Origin: Ornithinimicrobium flavum | GTDB lineage: Bacteria > Actinomycetota > Actinomycetes > Actinomycetales > Dermatophilaceae | Assembly (NCBI RefSeq): GCF_004526345.1 | Contig: NZ_CP038213.1 | Span: forward strand, 310,001-374,000 | DNA length: 64,000 nt | Reading direction: 5' to 3' | In this document: positions 28,279 to 39,351 of the stretch, one piece after another | How positions within the stretch are numbered: position 1 is the first letter of the stretch | How the letters are laid out: every line of letters begins with the position of its first letter | The notes under the pieces: generated by a model | Database searches by the model: none | The model's input: only the letters and a program-made list of their open reading frames with translations | What the model was told of the DNA's origin: nothing | Position numbers and translations under genes: made by a program

Positions 28279-29517
28279 TCACCGGTGCCGCCGCAGGGTG
28301 CTCTCGATCAGGTCCACCCCGCGGGCCACCCCGTCCTCGGCGCGCACCAGTGCGCCCACCTCCGCCGCCCGTCGCCGCACGCCCGCGTCCTCGGTCCGGC
28401 GCAGCGAGGCGGCGATGCGCCCGGTCGTGGCCCCGGCGACGGGCACCGGGTCCCCGGCCACGCCGATCTCCCGCACCCGGCGGCCGAAGAACGGCTGGTC
28501 GAGCACGAAGGGGACCACGACCTGCGGTATGCCGCTGCGCAGCACCGCGGCGGTGGTGCCCGCGCCACCGTGGTGGACGGCCGCCCTCGCGCGCGGCAGG
28601 AGGAGCTCGTGCGGCTCCCCGTCGACGAAGAGGACGCTGTCACCCCACCCCTGCTCCTCCAGCCCCGTCCCACGCAGGACGATCACGCGGTGGCCGAGGG
28701 ACCGGGCGGCGGACACGGTGTGGCGCAGGGCGTCCCGGGTGGTCGCCGACCCCTGCGACCCGAAGCCGGCATAGACCGGCGCCGGCCCGGCGTCCAGGAA
28801 GGCCTCCGTCCTGGCGGACAGTCGCGTCCCCGCCGGCAACGTCGCGAACGGGTAGCCCGTGCAACGGATCTGGCGCCCCATGACCCGCCGCTCCGCGATG
28901 ACCTGGGGCGAGTGGGCGAGGAACGTCGGGGTGGTGACCAGGTTGCGCACCGCCCGGAGCCGCTGGGCCCGGGACAGACCGGGTCCCAGGTGCTGCAGGG
29001 CGACGGTCGACAGCGACCGTCCGGGGCCCAGCGCGTGCCGGCCGGCGACGAGGTTCGTGAGCGAGCGCCCCTCCCGGACCGACAGCATGCTGGCGTCCCC
29101 CCAGGTCGAGGGGAAGGCCGGCACGAAGAGCGCCGTGACGTGCGGGCGGGGGTCGACCGCGGCCAGGACGGCGGCCCAGGAGATCGTGAGGGCGGTGCTG
29201 ACGACGGCGTCGTAGCGCGGCCAGAGGCCCCTCACCGTGCGACCGACCTCGGGGGCGAGCTCGGCCGCCCACCGGCCCAGGCGGTCGAGCTGCCCGGGCA
29301 GGGTGGGCGGCATCCCCGGGGCGACCTGCTCGTTGTAGATCCGCAGCGCCTCGACCTCGACCTCCTCGACCGCGAAACCTGTCCCTCGGACGTCGTCCAC
29401 GTAGTCCGAGCTCGCGGTCACCCCCACCTCGTGCCCCCGCGCCCGCAGGCCCGCTGCCAGGGCCAGGACCGGCTGGTAGTCGCCCCGGCTGCCGGCGGCA
29501 AGCATCGCGATCCGCAT
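28279..29517 (-). CDS. GT-B glycosyltransferase (UGT/sterol-glucosyltransferase-like, GT1)
   Basis: The 412-residue protein begins MRIAMLAAGSRGDYQPVLALAAGLRARGHEV, the GT28/GT1 N-terminal pattern, and has the donor-binding motif VHHGGAGTTAAVLRSGIPQVVVPF near residue 315, followed by DQPFFGRRV. It should transfer an activated sugar to a lipid or small-molecule acceptor. The gene is monocistronic or joined to the gene at 28236 (41-bp gap). Near the GGCATACC octamer the Ile-Pro pair is coded with the rare ATA codon. Confidence 0.92.
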   Translation of the reverse strand: MRIAMLAAGSRGDYQPVLALAAGLRARGHEVGVTASSDYVDDVRGTGFAVEEVEVEALRIYNEQVAPGMPPTLPGQLDRLGRWAAELAPEVGRTVRGLWPRYDAVVSTALTISWAAVLAAVDPRPHVTALFVPAFPSTWGDASMLSVREGRSLTNLVAGRHALGPGRSLSTVALQHLGPGLSRAQRLRAVRNLVTTPTFLAHSPQVIAERRVMGRQIRCTGYPFATLPAGTRLSARTEAFLDAGPAPVYAGFGSQGSATTRDALRHTVSAARSLGHRVIVLRGTGLEEQGWGDSVLFVDGEPHELLLPRARAAVHHGGAGTTAAVLRSGIPQVVVPFVLDQPFFGRRVREIGVAGDPVPVAGATTGRIAASLRRTEDAGVRRRAAEVGALVRAEDGVARGVDLIESTLRRHR

Positions 29518-29545
29518 ACCGTCAGTCTGCGCCTACGCTGGCGGG

Positions 29546-30215
29546 GTGAGCGAGCCAGTCCCCACGCCGTCCCCGTCCGAGTCCGCGCCGACCCCGCTCG
29601 TGCTGCTGCACGGGGTGGGTCAGGCCCCCATGGCGTGGGAGGACGTCGTGGTCCAGCTCTACGGGAGCCGGCAGCTGCTCACCCCGTGGGTGCCGGGGCT
29701 GCGGCCGACGGAGAAGCGGGTCGTGCCCCTGGCCGAGGCCGGGGCCGTCCTCGACCAGCAGCTGATGTTGGAGGGTCTGGAGCAGGTGGACCTGTGCGGG
29801 CTGTCCTACGGGGCGATGGTCGCGACCCGGCTCGCCGCCGACTTCCCCGGCCGGGTGCGCAGGCTGGTGCTCATCGCAGGTCAGGTGCGGCCGCCGCGGC
29901 TGCTCATGCGGGCCCAGCAGACCGCGCTGCGGATGGTGCCCGCGTCCCGGCTCGCCGACGCCGGCGTCTCCAAGGAGCGGCTGCTGGAGGTGCTCGGCGC
30001 CGCCCGCGACGCGGACCTCACCGACGCCCTCCCGCTCGTCGAGGCGGCGACGCTCGTGCTCGTCGGCGCCAAGGACAAGGGCAACCAGCCGGGGGCCGGG
30101 CGCCTGGCCGACGGCATACCGTCCGCGCGGCTGCGCGTCGTCCAGGGTGCGGGTCACGCCTCAACGAGGAGGCCCCGGGCGGCTGGTCGGTCTGCTGCGC
30201 GAGTTCCTCGACTGA
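29546..30215 (+). CDS. Alpha/beta hydrolase with two single-base frame breaks
   Basis: This begins at GTG 29546 and encodes a small alpha/beta hydrolase: LLHGVGQAPMAWEDVVVQL, the nucleophile elbow DLCGLSYGAMVATRLA and the acid strand ATLVLVGAKDKGN. The catalytic-His region as sequenced is out of frame. Adding one C near 30159 and one C to the run 30173-30176 yields GAGHALNEEAPGRLVGLLREFLD with a stop at 30213-30215. The repaired length (about 223 residues) suits the family. Both losses look like base-calling errors. Confidence 0.82.
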
Positions 30216-30256
30216 GATCGGCCGCACGCGGTCAGCGGCGACCTTCGGGACCGCCC

Positions 30257-30907
30257 TCAGGCGGTGAGGGCCTGCGCGATCGGGGTGCCGCCCCGCCGTT
30301 GAAACGGATGGTGCGGCCGACGGTGTCCTGACGCTCCAGCACCTCGGACGGGGGCGACGACCCCGGCGACGTCCGCGCGCGAGACCTCCGTGGCCGCGTC
30401 CTGCGTGATCTCGATCTGGCCGGTGGCCTCGTCGCTCGTCAGGGCGCTGGGCCCGAGGACGGTCCAGTCCAGGCCCGTGCCGCGCAGGTGGTCGTCGGCC
30501 TCGGCCTTGGCGACCGCGTAGTGGTGGAAGGGGTTGTCCTGCGGCACGTCGTCGATCCCCGAGCCGACGTAGGACACCATGACGTAGCGGCGCACGCCGG
30601 CGGCCTCGGCGGCGTCCATGGTGCGGATCGCGGCGTCGCGGTCGACGGCGTAGGTCCGCTCCGGGCTCCCGCCACCGGCCCCGGCCGACCAGACGATCGC
30701 GTCGTGGTCCCGGACGAGGTCGGTCAGCGCCTCGACGTCCATGGACTCCACGTCGGCGACGACCGGCTCGGCCCCGACGGCGCGCACGTCGTCGGCCTGG
30801 TCAGGGTTACGGATGACGGAGTTGACCTCGTGGCCGCGCGCGACCAGCAGGGGTGCGGTGAGCAGTGCGACCTTGCCGTGGCCGCCGATCAGCAGGATGC
30901 GTGACAT
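30257..30907 (-). CDS. NAD(P)-binding SDR-like protein with two single-base frame breaks
   Basis: From ATG 30907 the protein starts MSRILLIGGHGKVALLTAPLL, an atypical-SDR/NmrA-like nucleotide-binding motif (GGHGKVA), and continues with VRRYVMVSYVGSG and the region YAVAKAEADDHLRGTGLDWTVLGPSAL typical of NAD(P)H-binding proteins related to flavin reductases. The C-terminus passes through a wrong frame. One added G in 30350-30354 and one added C in 30291-30294 restore SEVLERQDTVGRTIRFNGG followed by GTPIAQALTA. Its role is unknown. It diverges from the DUF1801 gene. Confidence 0.85.
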   Translation of the reverse strand: MSRILLIGGHGKVALLTAPLLVARGHEVNSVIRNPDQADDVRAVGAEPVVADVESMDVEALTDLVRDHDAIVWSAGAGGGSPERTYAVDRDAAIRTMDAAEAAGVRRYVMVSYVGSGIDDVPQDNPFHHYAVAKAEADDHLRGTGLDWTVLGPSALTSDEATGQIEITQDAATEVSRADVAGVVAPVRGAGASGHRRPHHPFQRRGGTPIAQALTA

Positions 30908-30951
30908 CTCCCCACCGTAGGCGGCGCCCCGTCCCCCCGCGCAACCGGACG

Positions 30952-30976
30952 CGCGTTCGTGACGGTTGTCCACAGG
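30952..30976 (+). repeat. Dispersed repeat unit with perfect DnaA-type 9-mer
   Basis: CCGGACGCGCGTTCGTGACG is followed directly by TTGTCCACA (30966-30974), the preferred actinobacterial DnaA-box sequence, then GG. It lies between two divergent genes, unlike the other copies, which lie at gene 3-prime ends. Confidence 0.88.
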
Positions 30977-31040
30977 CCCCGGCGCGTCCTCGCGGGGCGG
31001 ATCCGCGCGCCGGCGGGGCTGCCTCGGCTACCGTCGGAGG

Positions 31041-31412
31041 ATGGGCGCCGGTGAGGACGACGAGGCCAGGGTCCTGGCCTACCTGGAGCAGCTGCCCCCG
31101 CAGGGTAGAGCCCGCCTCGACCAGGTGCGGGCCGCGGTGCACGCGGCGGTCCCCGACCTGGGGGAGAGGATCGCCTACGGCGTCCTGACGTTCACCGTGG
31201 GCGGGCGGACGGCCTTCCACCTCGGCGGGTATGCCGCCCACACCGGCCTCTACCCCGTCCCCGACGACGAGGCCCTGCGCGAGCGGGTGGCCCCGTGGGT
31301 CGCCGGGAAGGGAACCCTCCGCTTCCCCCACGACCGGGAGCTGCCGACGGACCTCGTCGAGGACGTGGCGCAGTGGTTCGCCGCCGAGGCGCGGCGGAGG
31401 GGCCCCCGCTGA
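31041..31412 (+). CDS. DUF1801/YdhG-like protein
   Basis: The 123-residue protein starts at ATG 31041 right after GGAGG. It fits the DUF1801 (YdhG, SufE-unrelated iron-chaperone-like) fold: YLEQLPPQGRARLDQVRAAVHAAVPDLGERIAYGVLTFTVGGRTAFHLGGYAAHTGLYP, then KGTLRFPHDRELPTDLVEDVAQWF. Family members bind small ligands or iron-related partners, but the biochemical role is mostly unproven. It is single, convergent with rmlCD, with a repeat array between them. Confidence 0.88.
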   Translation: MGAGEDDEARVLAYLEQLPPQGRARLDQVRAAVHAAVPDLGERIAYGVLTFTVGGRTAFHLGGYAAHTGLYPVPDDEALRERVAPWVAGKGTLRFPHDRELPTDLVEDVAQWFAAEARRRGPR

Positions 31413-31420
31413 CCCAACCG

Positions 31421-31510
31421 GACGCGCGTTCCTGACGGTTCTCCACAGGCGGCTGCCCCGGACCCGCCCACTCCCTGCAACCGGACGCGCGTTCGTGACG
31501 GTTGTCCACA
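31421..31510 (+). repeat. Two dispersed DnaA-box-like repeat units
   Basis: Unit 1 is CCGGACGCGCGTTCCTGACG plus TTCTCCACA (31439-31447). Unit 2 is CCGGACGCGCGTTCGTGACG plus TTGTCCACA (31502-31510), a perfect actinobacterial DnaA-box 9-mer. They lie between convergent genes and lead into a tandem array of the ACGCGCGT part. Confidence 0.9.
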
Positions 31511-31562
31511 GGCGGCTGTCACGAACCCGCGTCCGGTCTGTCACGAACCCGCGTCCGGTCTG

Positions 31563-34020
<2,458 letters not shown>

Positions 34021-34033
34021 CTAGAGTGAGGTC

Positions 34034-34906
34034 ATGCGCGGCATCATCCTGGCCGGGGGCACCGGCTCCCGCCTGCACCCGATCACCCTGGGCATCAGCA
34101 AGCAGCTCGTCCCGGTCTACGACAAGCCGATGATCTACTACCCGCTGAGCACCCTGATGCTCGCGGGCATCCAGGACGTGCTGGTCATCACCACCCCGGC
34201 GGACGCCCCGCAGTTCTCCCGCCTCCTGGGTGACGGATCGCAGTTCGGGGTCAACCTGACGTATGCCGAGCAGCCCTCGCCCGACGGCCTCGCCCAGGCC
34301 TTCGTCCTGGGGGAGGAGCACATCGGCTCCGACTCCAGCGCCCTGGTCCTGGGCGACAACATCTTCTACGGGCAGGGCCTGGGCACGCAGCTGCGGCACC
34401 ACCAGGACCTCGACGGGGCGCTCATCTTCGGCTACCGGGTGGCCGACGCCCGGGCCTACGGCGTGGTCGAGATCGACGAGGCCGGCAAGGCGATCTCCCT
34501 GGAGGAGAAGCCGGAGCACCCCCGCAGCCCGTATGCCGTGCCGGGCCTCTACTTCTACGACAACGACGTGGTCGAGATGGCCAAGGGGCTGGCGCCCTCG
34601 GCCCGGGGGGAGCTGGAGATCACCGACCTCAACCGCCTCTACATGGAGGCCGGGAAGCTGGCCGTGCAGGTGCTCCCGCGCGGCACGGCCTGGCTCGACA
34701 CCGGCACCTTCGACTCCCTCAACGACGCGTCCAACTTCGTCCGCACGCTCGAGTCGCGGCAGGAGACCAAGATCGGGGCGCCGGAGGAGGTGGCCTGGAG
34801 GATGGGCTTCCTCGACGACGCCGGGCTGGCCGCGCGGGCCGAGCCGCTGCGCAAGTCCGGGTACGGGGAGTACCTGCTGCGACTCCTCGAGGAGGGTCGC
34901 GGCTAG
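34034..34906 (+). CDS. rmlA: Glucose-1-phosphate thymidylyltransferase
   Basis: The 290-residue enzyme joins dTTP and glucose-1-phosphate to dTDP-glucose, the first step of dTDP-rhamnose synthesis. It has the nucleotide-binding loop [26 protein letters not shown], the metal-site region [11 protein letters not shown], the substrate motif [20 protein letters not shown] and [15 protein letters not shown]. The length matches short RmlA. The stop overlaps the convergent membrane-protein gene by four bases. Rhamnose is a common wall or capsule sugar and links to the glycosyltransferases upstream. Confidence 0.97.
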   Translation: MRGIILAGGTGSRLHPITLGISKQLVPVYDKPMIYYPLSTLMLAGIQDVLVITTPADAPQFSRLLGDGSQFGVNLTYAEQPSPDGLAQAFVLGEEHIGSDSSALVLGDNIFYGQGLGTQLRHHQDLDGALIFGYRVADARAYGVVEIDEAGKAISLEEKPEHPRSPYAVPGLYFYDNDVVEMAKGLAPSARGELEITDLNRLYMEAGKLAVQVLPRGTAWLDTGTFDSLNDASNFVRTLESRQETKIGAPEEVAWRMGFLDDAGLAARAEPLRKSGYGEYLLRLLEEGRG

Positions 34907-35877
34907 AGCCGGTCGGCCGTGGCGGCCTTGCGGAAGCTGTCCACGGTCTCCCACAGCAGGATGGCCAGCAGGACCGCGACGGTGGCTGACAGCGTGAGGC
35001 TCTCATTGACCCGCAGGTTCCCGTCCCCGATCCAGCTCAGAGGGAGGGTGTCCCAGGCGATGAGATCGTTGCGGGCGGCCAGCCAGACGACGGGTGCGGT
35101 GAAAAGCAGACCACCGAGCAGGTTGAGGCCCGCCGTGGGCCACGTCCAGCGTCCACGCGTCAGCACGGAGATGCTGGCCACGAGGCCCACCGCCATACCC
35201 GCGGCCATGACCCACCGCAGGGCGTAGGCGGAGTCGGTGAAGATCTGGCCCCACTCCAGCCCCTCGACGCGGCCGCCGATCCGACCAGGGAGGAGCAGCA
35301 GGGCGAGCAGGAAGGCGTTGGCCAGGACGGACCCGATCGCGTCGCCCCAGGAGACCTGGCGGCGCCGGGGCTCGGGCAGGTCCTCGGGGGTCCAGTCGGC
35401 GGACGTGCCGAGGGTGAGGGCCTCGAGCTCGTCGACGCCGGAGCCGGTGCGCTCGGCGATGACGAAGCCGATCGTGACCCAGAAGGCCACCTGCACGGCG
35501 GCCCAGAAGGCGCCGTTGAGGGCCCCGCCGAGGATCTCCAGGAGGGGCTGCCCGTCGAGGGCGCCCAGGATGAGGAGCAGGGTCGCCACGAGCGTCGGGA
35601 CGACCCAGAGCAGGGTCTGCAGGGTGCGTAGCCAAGCGGGGTAGAGGCGGGGGCCGATGAGGGCCCGGCCCTCGCCGCGGTAGCTGTCGGCCAGCGCCAC
35701 CGGGTGCCCCAGGTCGAGGAGGGTCTGGCGCTCCACCTGGGCGGGGTCCGAGCCCGGCGGGGCGGCGGCGACGGCGTCGTCGACGGTCGCCCGCAGCTCC
35801 CGGCCGATGTCGGCGCGCTGCCCCTCCGGCAGGTGCGCCGTGACGGCGTGGACGTAGCGGTCGGTCAGTGAGCTCAT
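34903..35877 (-). CDS. HAAS-type (permease-prefix) membrane protein coupled to PadR
   Basis: The 324-residue protein has an N-terminal helical domain ([36 protein letters not shown]) of the HAAS/permease-prefix type and about six transmembrane segments (near 88-106, 118-140, 190-210, 225-245, 250-270 and 300-317). HAAS domains are often found beside PadR regulators and are thought to relay signals across the membrane. Its ATG overlaps the padR stop (ATGA), so the pair is co-translated. Confidence 0.85.
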   Translation of the reverse strand: MSSLTDRYVHAVTAHLPEGQRADIGRELRATVDDAVAAAPPGSDPAQVERQTLLDLGHPVALADSYRGEGRALIGPRLYPAWLRTLQTLLWVVPTLVATLLLILGALDGQPLLEILGGALNGAFWAAVQVAFWVTIGFVIAERTGSGVDELEALTLGTSADWTPEDLPEPRRRQVSWGDAIGSVLANAFLLALLLLPGRIGGRVEGLEWGQIFTDSAYALRWVMAAGMAVGLVASISVLTRGRWTWPTAGLNLLGGLLFTAPVVWLAARNDLIAWDTLPLSWIGDGNLRVNESLTLSATVAVLLAILLWETVDSFRKAATADRL

Positions 35878-36212
35878 GACGTCCCCTCGGAGGTCAGCGT
35901 GGTGAGTGCGGTGTGGAGGCTGTGCCACTCGCGGGTCAGGGCGGTGAGGGCGGTGTGGCCGGTGTCGGTGAGCGTGTAGAACTTGCGCGGTCGGGTCTCG
36001 TCGGTGTTCCACTGGCTGGTGAGGAGCCCCTGCTTCTCGAGCCGCCGCAGCAGCGGGTAGAGCGTGTTGCCCTCCACCTCGACGCCGGCCTCGGCGAGGT
36101 GCTGCTGGAGGGCGTAGCCGTAGCGCGGGGCGTCCAGGCTGGCCAGGGCCGCGAGCACGACGGTGCCTCGGCGCAGCTCCTGGCTGAGCGTCGACAGGGC
36201 GTCGTCCTTCAT
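35874..36212 (-). CDS. PadR-family transcriptional regulator
   Basis: The 112-residue winged-helix regulator begins at ATG 36212 (MKDDALSTLSQELRRGTVVLAAL). Family signs are YGYALQQHLAEAGVEVEGNTLYPLLRRLEKQGLLTSQW, with the conserved EGTLYP-like turn, and the C-terminal helix for dimerisation. It probably represses its own operon together with the HAAS membrane protein. Two overlapping palindromes sit just upstream of the start (36219-36241). Confidence 0.93.
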   Translation of the reverse strand: MKDDALSTLSQELRRGTVVLAALASLDAPRYGYALQQHLAEAGVEVEGNTLYPLLRRLEKQGLLTSQWNTDETRPRKFYTLTDTGHTALTALTREWHSLHTALTTLTSEGTS

Positions 36213-36218
36213 TGCTCC

Positions 36219-36241
36219 CACACTAGTGTGTGACACACACT
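36219..36241. promoter_or_regulatory. Candidate PadR operator
   Basis: A 12-bp perfect palindrome CACACTAGTGTG (36219-36230) overlaps a 17-bp one, AGTGTGTGACACACACT (36225-36241, 8-bp arms around one base). It begins 7 bp upstream of the padR ATG, a normal place for autorepression. The sequence differs from the classical PadR ATGT-N8-ACAT site. Confidence 0.6.
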
Positions 36242-36285
36242 ATTGTCGAGGGCGCCCCAGGCGCACGCCGTGCTTCCATGGGTCG

Positions 36286-36735
36286 GTGACCACCCCCTCA
36301 CGTCGCCCCCCTGCAGACGTCGCGGCGCTGGCCGCGCTGTTCCTCGCCTCGGGCGCGCTGCATCTCATCCGGCCGCAGCTCTTCGAGCCCATCGTCCCGA
36401 GGGTCCTGCCCCGGCGACGGGATCTGGTCCTCTGGTCGGGGGTGGCCGAGCTGGCCTGTGGCGCCGGTCTTCTCGTTCCTTCCACCCGCGCCCTGGCAGG
36501 CACCGCGAGCGCCTGGCTCCTGGTCGGGGTCCTCCCGGCGAACGTCCAGATGTCCGTGTCGTTCGGCCGTCGTGCAGCCCGGACCGGACGCCCCGTCCAT
36601 CGCCTCGCGTTCCTGGCCACGGTCGGCCGGTTGCCGATCCAGTGGCCCCTGATCCGGGTCGCCCTGCGCGCCCGTCAGGTGACGGTCGGGCGCCCCGTCG
36701 CCGTCCAGGCGCCGATGCCCCCGTCGAGGTGGTAG
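36286..36735 (+). CDS. DoxX-like small membrane protein
   Basis: The 149-residue protein starts at GTG 36286. It has about four hydrophobic helices: AALAALFLASGALHLI, LWSGVAELACGAGLLV, LAGTASAWLLVGVLPANVQM and a fourth near the end. The motif SGALHLIRPQLFEPIVP and AELACGAGLL fit the DoxX/DUF4267-like group of quinone-linked or uncharacterised membrane proteins. Its 3-prime end overlaps the convergent rhodanese gene by about 60 bp, so the annotated C-terminus may be a little long. Confidence 0.75.
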   Translation: MTTPSRRPPADVAALAALFLASGALHLIRPQLFEPIVPRVLPRRRDLVLWSGVAELACGAGLLVPSTRALAGTASAWLLVGVLPANVQMSVSFGRRAARTGRPVHRLAFLATVGRLPIQWPLIRVALRARQVTVGRPVAVQAPMPPSRW

Positions 36736-37130
36736 ACGGAGGTGAAACCCTCGCCGAGCATGAGCTGGAGGGCCGCCGCGGAACGGTTGCCGCTGCGGCA
36801 GTAGACGGCGTAGGAGGCGTCCCGGTCCAGCTGCTCGAGAGCGGCGGGGAAGGCGGGTGAGGAGACGTCGAGGTTCTGCGCGCCCTCGAGGTGCCCGGTG
36901 GCGAACTCGGCGGCGGTGCGGACGTCCAGGACCACCGTGCCCGGCACGGTGACCGACGCGGCGAAGTCCTCGACACCGAGAGTGGCGCCGTTGGCCGGGA
37001 GTGCGGTCGCCTCGACGGCGGGCGCACCGAGCGTCACCCTGTCGGTGGTGTTCGATGCACCGCCCCCGCAGCCGGCGAGGACGAACGCCATCGCGGGGAC
37101 GGTCACGAGGAGCCCTCGACGGCGGGCCAT
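36675..37130 (-). CDS. Exported rhodanese-domain lipoprotein
   Basis: I chose ATG 37130 (MARRRGLLVTVPAMAFVLAGC), which gives a clean lipoprotein signal with Cys at about 21; an upstream ATG at 37160 is also possible. The rhodanese domain follows: VLDVRTAAEFATGHLEGAQNLDV and the active-site loop YCRSGNRSAAALQLM with catalytic Cys. It should transfer or bind sulfane sulfur outside the membrane. A CsoR/CstR-like operator sits 41 bp upstream, which suggests persulfide- or metal-responsive control. Confidence 0.9.
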   Translation of the reverse strand: MARRRGLLVTVPAMAFVLAGCGGGASNTTDRVTLGAPAVEATALPANGATLGVEDFAASVTVPGTVVLDVRTAAEFATGHLEGAQNLDVSSPAFPAALEQLDRDASYAVYCRSGNRSAAALQLMLGEGFTSVYHLDGGIGAWTATGRPTVT

Positions 37131-37170
37131 GGAGGTCTGCGGTGAGGAGTCGCGGATCATGCCCTCCAGA

Positions 37171-37186
37171 ATACCCTAGGGGGTAT
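37171..37186. promoter_or_regulatory. CsoR/CstR-like operator before the rhodanese gene
   Basis: ATACCCTAGGGGGTAT consists of ATACCC and GGGTAT arms around TAGG. This G/C-tract inverted repeat is typical of CsoR-family repressors, including the persulfide sensor CstR that controls rhodaneses. The repressor gene is not in the window. Confidence 0.6.
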
Positions 37187-37307
37187 GAGGTGCATCACCT
37201 GCCGCCGGCGTCCGGGGCGTGGCGAGGTTGAAGGCTCGTTGACGTGGCCGACCCCGTGCGCTTCGGTACTGTCGATACATGGTCGGCTCCTGCGAAAGGG
37301 TAGAACC

Positions 37308-38459
37308 GTGATCGTCGGTGTCCCCAAGGAAGTCAAGAACCACGAGTACCGCGTCGCCATCACGCCCATCGGCGTGCACGAGCTGGTCGAACGAGGCCAC
37401 CAGGTCGTCATCGAGAAGGGGGCTGGAGCGGGCTCCCAGATTCCCGACGAGGAGTACGTGGGCGCCGGCGCCAAGATCGTGGCGGCACCGGAGCAGGCCT
37501 GGGGCACCGACGGCGGCGTCGACCTGGTGCTGAAGGTCAAGGAGCCCGTGCCGGAGGAGTACCCGCGGATGCGTGAGGGGCTCACTCTCTTCACCTACCT
37601 GCACCTTGCCGCGGACAAGCCGCTGACCGAGGAGCTCCTCCGACGCAAGGTCACGGCCATCGCCTACGAGACGGTGCAGCTGCCCTCGGGAGGACTGCCG
37701 CTGCTCTACCCCATGTCGGAGGTCGCGGGCTGCCTGGCGCCCCAGGTCGGCGCCCACGCCCTGATGACGGCGAACGGCGGTCGTGGGGTCCTGCTCGGCG
37801 GCGTGGGCGGCGTCGCCAACGCCAAGGTCGTCATCATCGGGGCCGGGGTGTCCGGGCAGAACGCCGCTAACATCGCCCTGGGCATGGGCGCCGACGTCAC
37901 GCTGCTGGACACCGACCTCGACAAGCTGCGTATGTCGTTCTGACGCTACAACAACCGCATCCACGGTCTGGCCTCCTCGAAGCTGGCCATCGAGCAGCAG
38001 GTGATGGAGGCCGACTTGGTCATCGGGGCGGTGCTCATCCCCGGTGCTGCCGCGCCGAAGCTGGTCAGCAACGACCTCGTGTCGCGGATGAAGCTACGCT
38101 CGGTGCTGGTCGACATCGCCATCGATCAGGGTGGCTGCTTCGAGGACTCCCACGCCACGACCCACTCCGACCCCACCTACGAGGTCCACGACTCCGTCTT
38201 CTACTGCGTGGCCAACATGCCGGGTGCGGTGCCCAACACCTCCACCTATGCGCTCACGAACGCGACACTGCCCTACCTGACCGCGCTGGCTGACCAGGGC
38301 TGGGAGGCTGCCATGCGTGCCGACGCCAGCCTGGCCAAGGGGCTCAACACCCATGCCGGTCAGTTGACCAGCAGTCCGGTCGGCGAGGCCCTGGGCCTCG
38401 AGTCCGTCGCGCTGGACGCTGTAGGTTCGGCCGTTCTGTCGGGAGAAGCAGACGCCTGA
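37308..38459 (+). pseudogene. ald: Alanine dehydrogenase with an in-frame TGA
   Basis: This gene for the NAD-linked alanine to pyruvate enzyme starts at GTG 37308 after GAAAGGG. The N-terminus (MIVGVPKEVKNHEYRVAITPIGVHELVERGHQV), the substrate part TYLHLAADKPLTEELL and the NAD-binding GAGVSGQNAANIALGMGADV are intact. At 37941-37943 a TGA replaces the codon for a Trp I recall as conserved (MSF, stop, RYNNRIHGLASS). The same frame then continues to a normal end at 38459 with IDQGGCFEDSHATTHSDPTYEVHDSVFYCVANMPGAVPNTSTYALTNA. MKLRSVL replaces the usual MKPGSVL. It could be an inactivated gene or a sequencing error; it is not a frameshift. Confidence 0.88.
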
Positions 38460-38643
38460 CCTGCGAACCGCATCTTTGTGCGACGCCTTAGATCTTGCGA
38501 CCTTGTCGGAACCCTCGGCGGGTGGACCGGAGCGGGTTGGAAACAGGACGGGCTGCTAAGGGTCGTGACATCACGACTCCGCCGATGAGCGGTCGTTCGG
38601 ATGGGCCTTGCCCTGTGTGCCAGTGTTGGCTTAGATCATCGTC
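38460..38643. other. Island left junction region
   Basis: I see no gene. From 38503 the sequence TTGTCGGAA with the following 90 bp resembles 47841 onward (TTGTCGGAA, CCTC and GGTCGTGACA in both). The core chromosome ends near here: the next genes have lower, mixed GC and no GGTATGCC octamers. Confidence 0.45.
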
Positions 38644-39105
38644 ATGGCTGCCGCCTCCTGCACCAGCGATCTGCTCATCACCGTCCCGCCCGAAACTGTG
38701 TGGGCGTTGGTATGTGACCCGGCCCACCACCACCTCTTTGACGCCACCGGCATGGTTGTAGGTCTCTCCTCAGACACACCAGAGGCCGTGGGCGACGTGT
38801 TCACTATGGACATGGTCTGGCGAAGCGGTGACAACGTCGAGCATTACCAGTCCGACAACCTCGTCACCACGTTCGTGCCCTTCCGCACGATCACCTGGGC
38901 CACCGCGCTTCCCGGCCAGCAGCCGTTGGGTTGGACCTGGACCTACAACCTGATCCCCGAGGGTCCGAACACCAGGGTGAGGCTCACCTACGACTGGGCC
39001 GAGGCACCGCCCGAGAACGTCGAGCGATTCGGCGCGCCGCTCACCGACGAACACGGGCTAGCGGCCTCGCTCAATCTGCTGGCACGTGCTTGCGAGAGCC
39101 GCTGA
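38644..39105 (+). CDS. SRPBCC-family ligand-binding protein
   Basis: The 153-residue START/Bet-v1-like protein begins LLITVPPETVWALVCDPAHHHLFD and contains the typical strand pattern VGDVFTMDMVWRSGDN, ITWATALPGQQPLGWTWTYNLIPEGPNTRVRLTYDWAEAP. Such domains hold hydrophobic ligands; many are polyketide cyclases or uncharacterised. It is the first gene of the island, on the + strand and without partner genes. Confidence 0.85.
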   Translation: MAAASCTSDLLITVPPETVWALVCDPAHHHLFDATGMVVGLSSDTPEAVGDVFTMDMVWRSGDNVEHYQSDNLVTTFVPFRTITWATALPGQQPLGWTWTYNLIPEGPNTRVRLTYDWAEAPPENVERFGAPLTDEHGLAASLNLLARACESR

Positions 39106-39351
39106 CCCGCCGCCTGTCCTCTAGCTCCGCGGCCAGAACGTCGTCGTTCGCATGGTTGCTGTCGGCGCCGACGACAAGATGCTCCGTGCGGTCGTGCTGA
39201 CAGTTCATCTCCTAACTGTTGCCACGCAACTCGGTATGGAGGAGACAGTCGACCACACTGAAGTCGCCCGCCTCGTGACCTGATGCCGTAAACACTGTCT
39301 GCGGTCAGTGAACACGTGTTACCGAGTCCGCGGGGAGCCCGAACCAGGGCA
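39106..39351. other. Non-coding stretch before ISL3 copy B
   Basis: No credible gene or strong repeat was seen here. Confidence 0.4.

Noticed and set aside
30966..31510. Replication origin from DnaA-box 9-mers
   Set aside because: No dnaA, dnaN or AT-rich unwinding region is nearby, and the 9-mers occur as part of a dispersed repeat at distant loci.
37308..38459. Selenocysteine or stop-codon recoding at the ald TGA
   Set aside because: The position is Trp in the family, not Cys, and no SECIS-like hairpin was apparent after it.
38504..38530. Left end of the Tn7-like transposon
   Set aside because: TGTCGGA is present but there are no CCASTTAASTGG repeats, and the preceding five bases GACCT do not match CTGGG at the right end.
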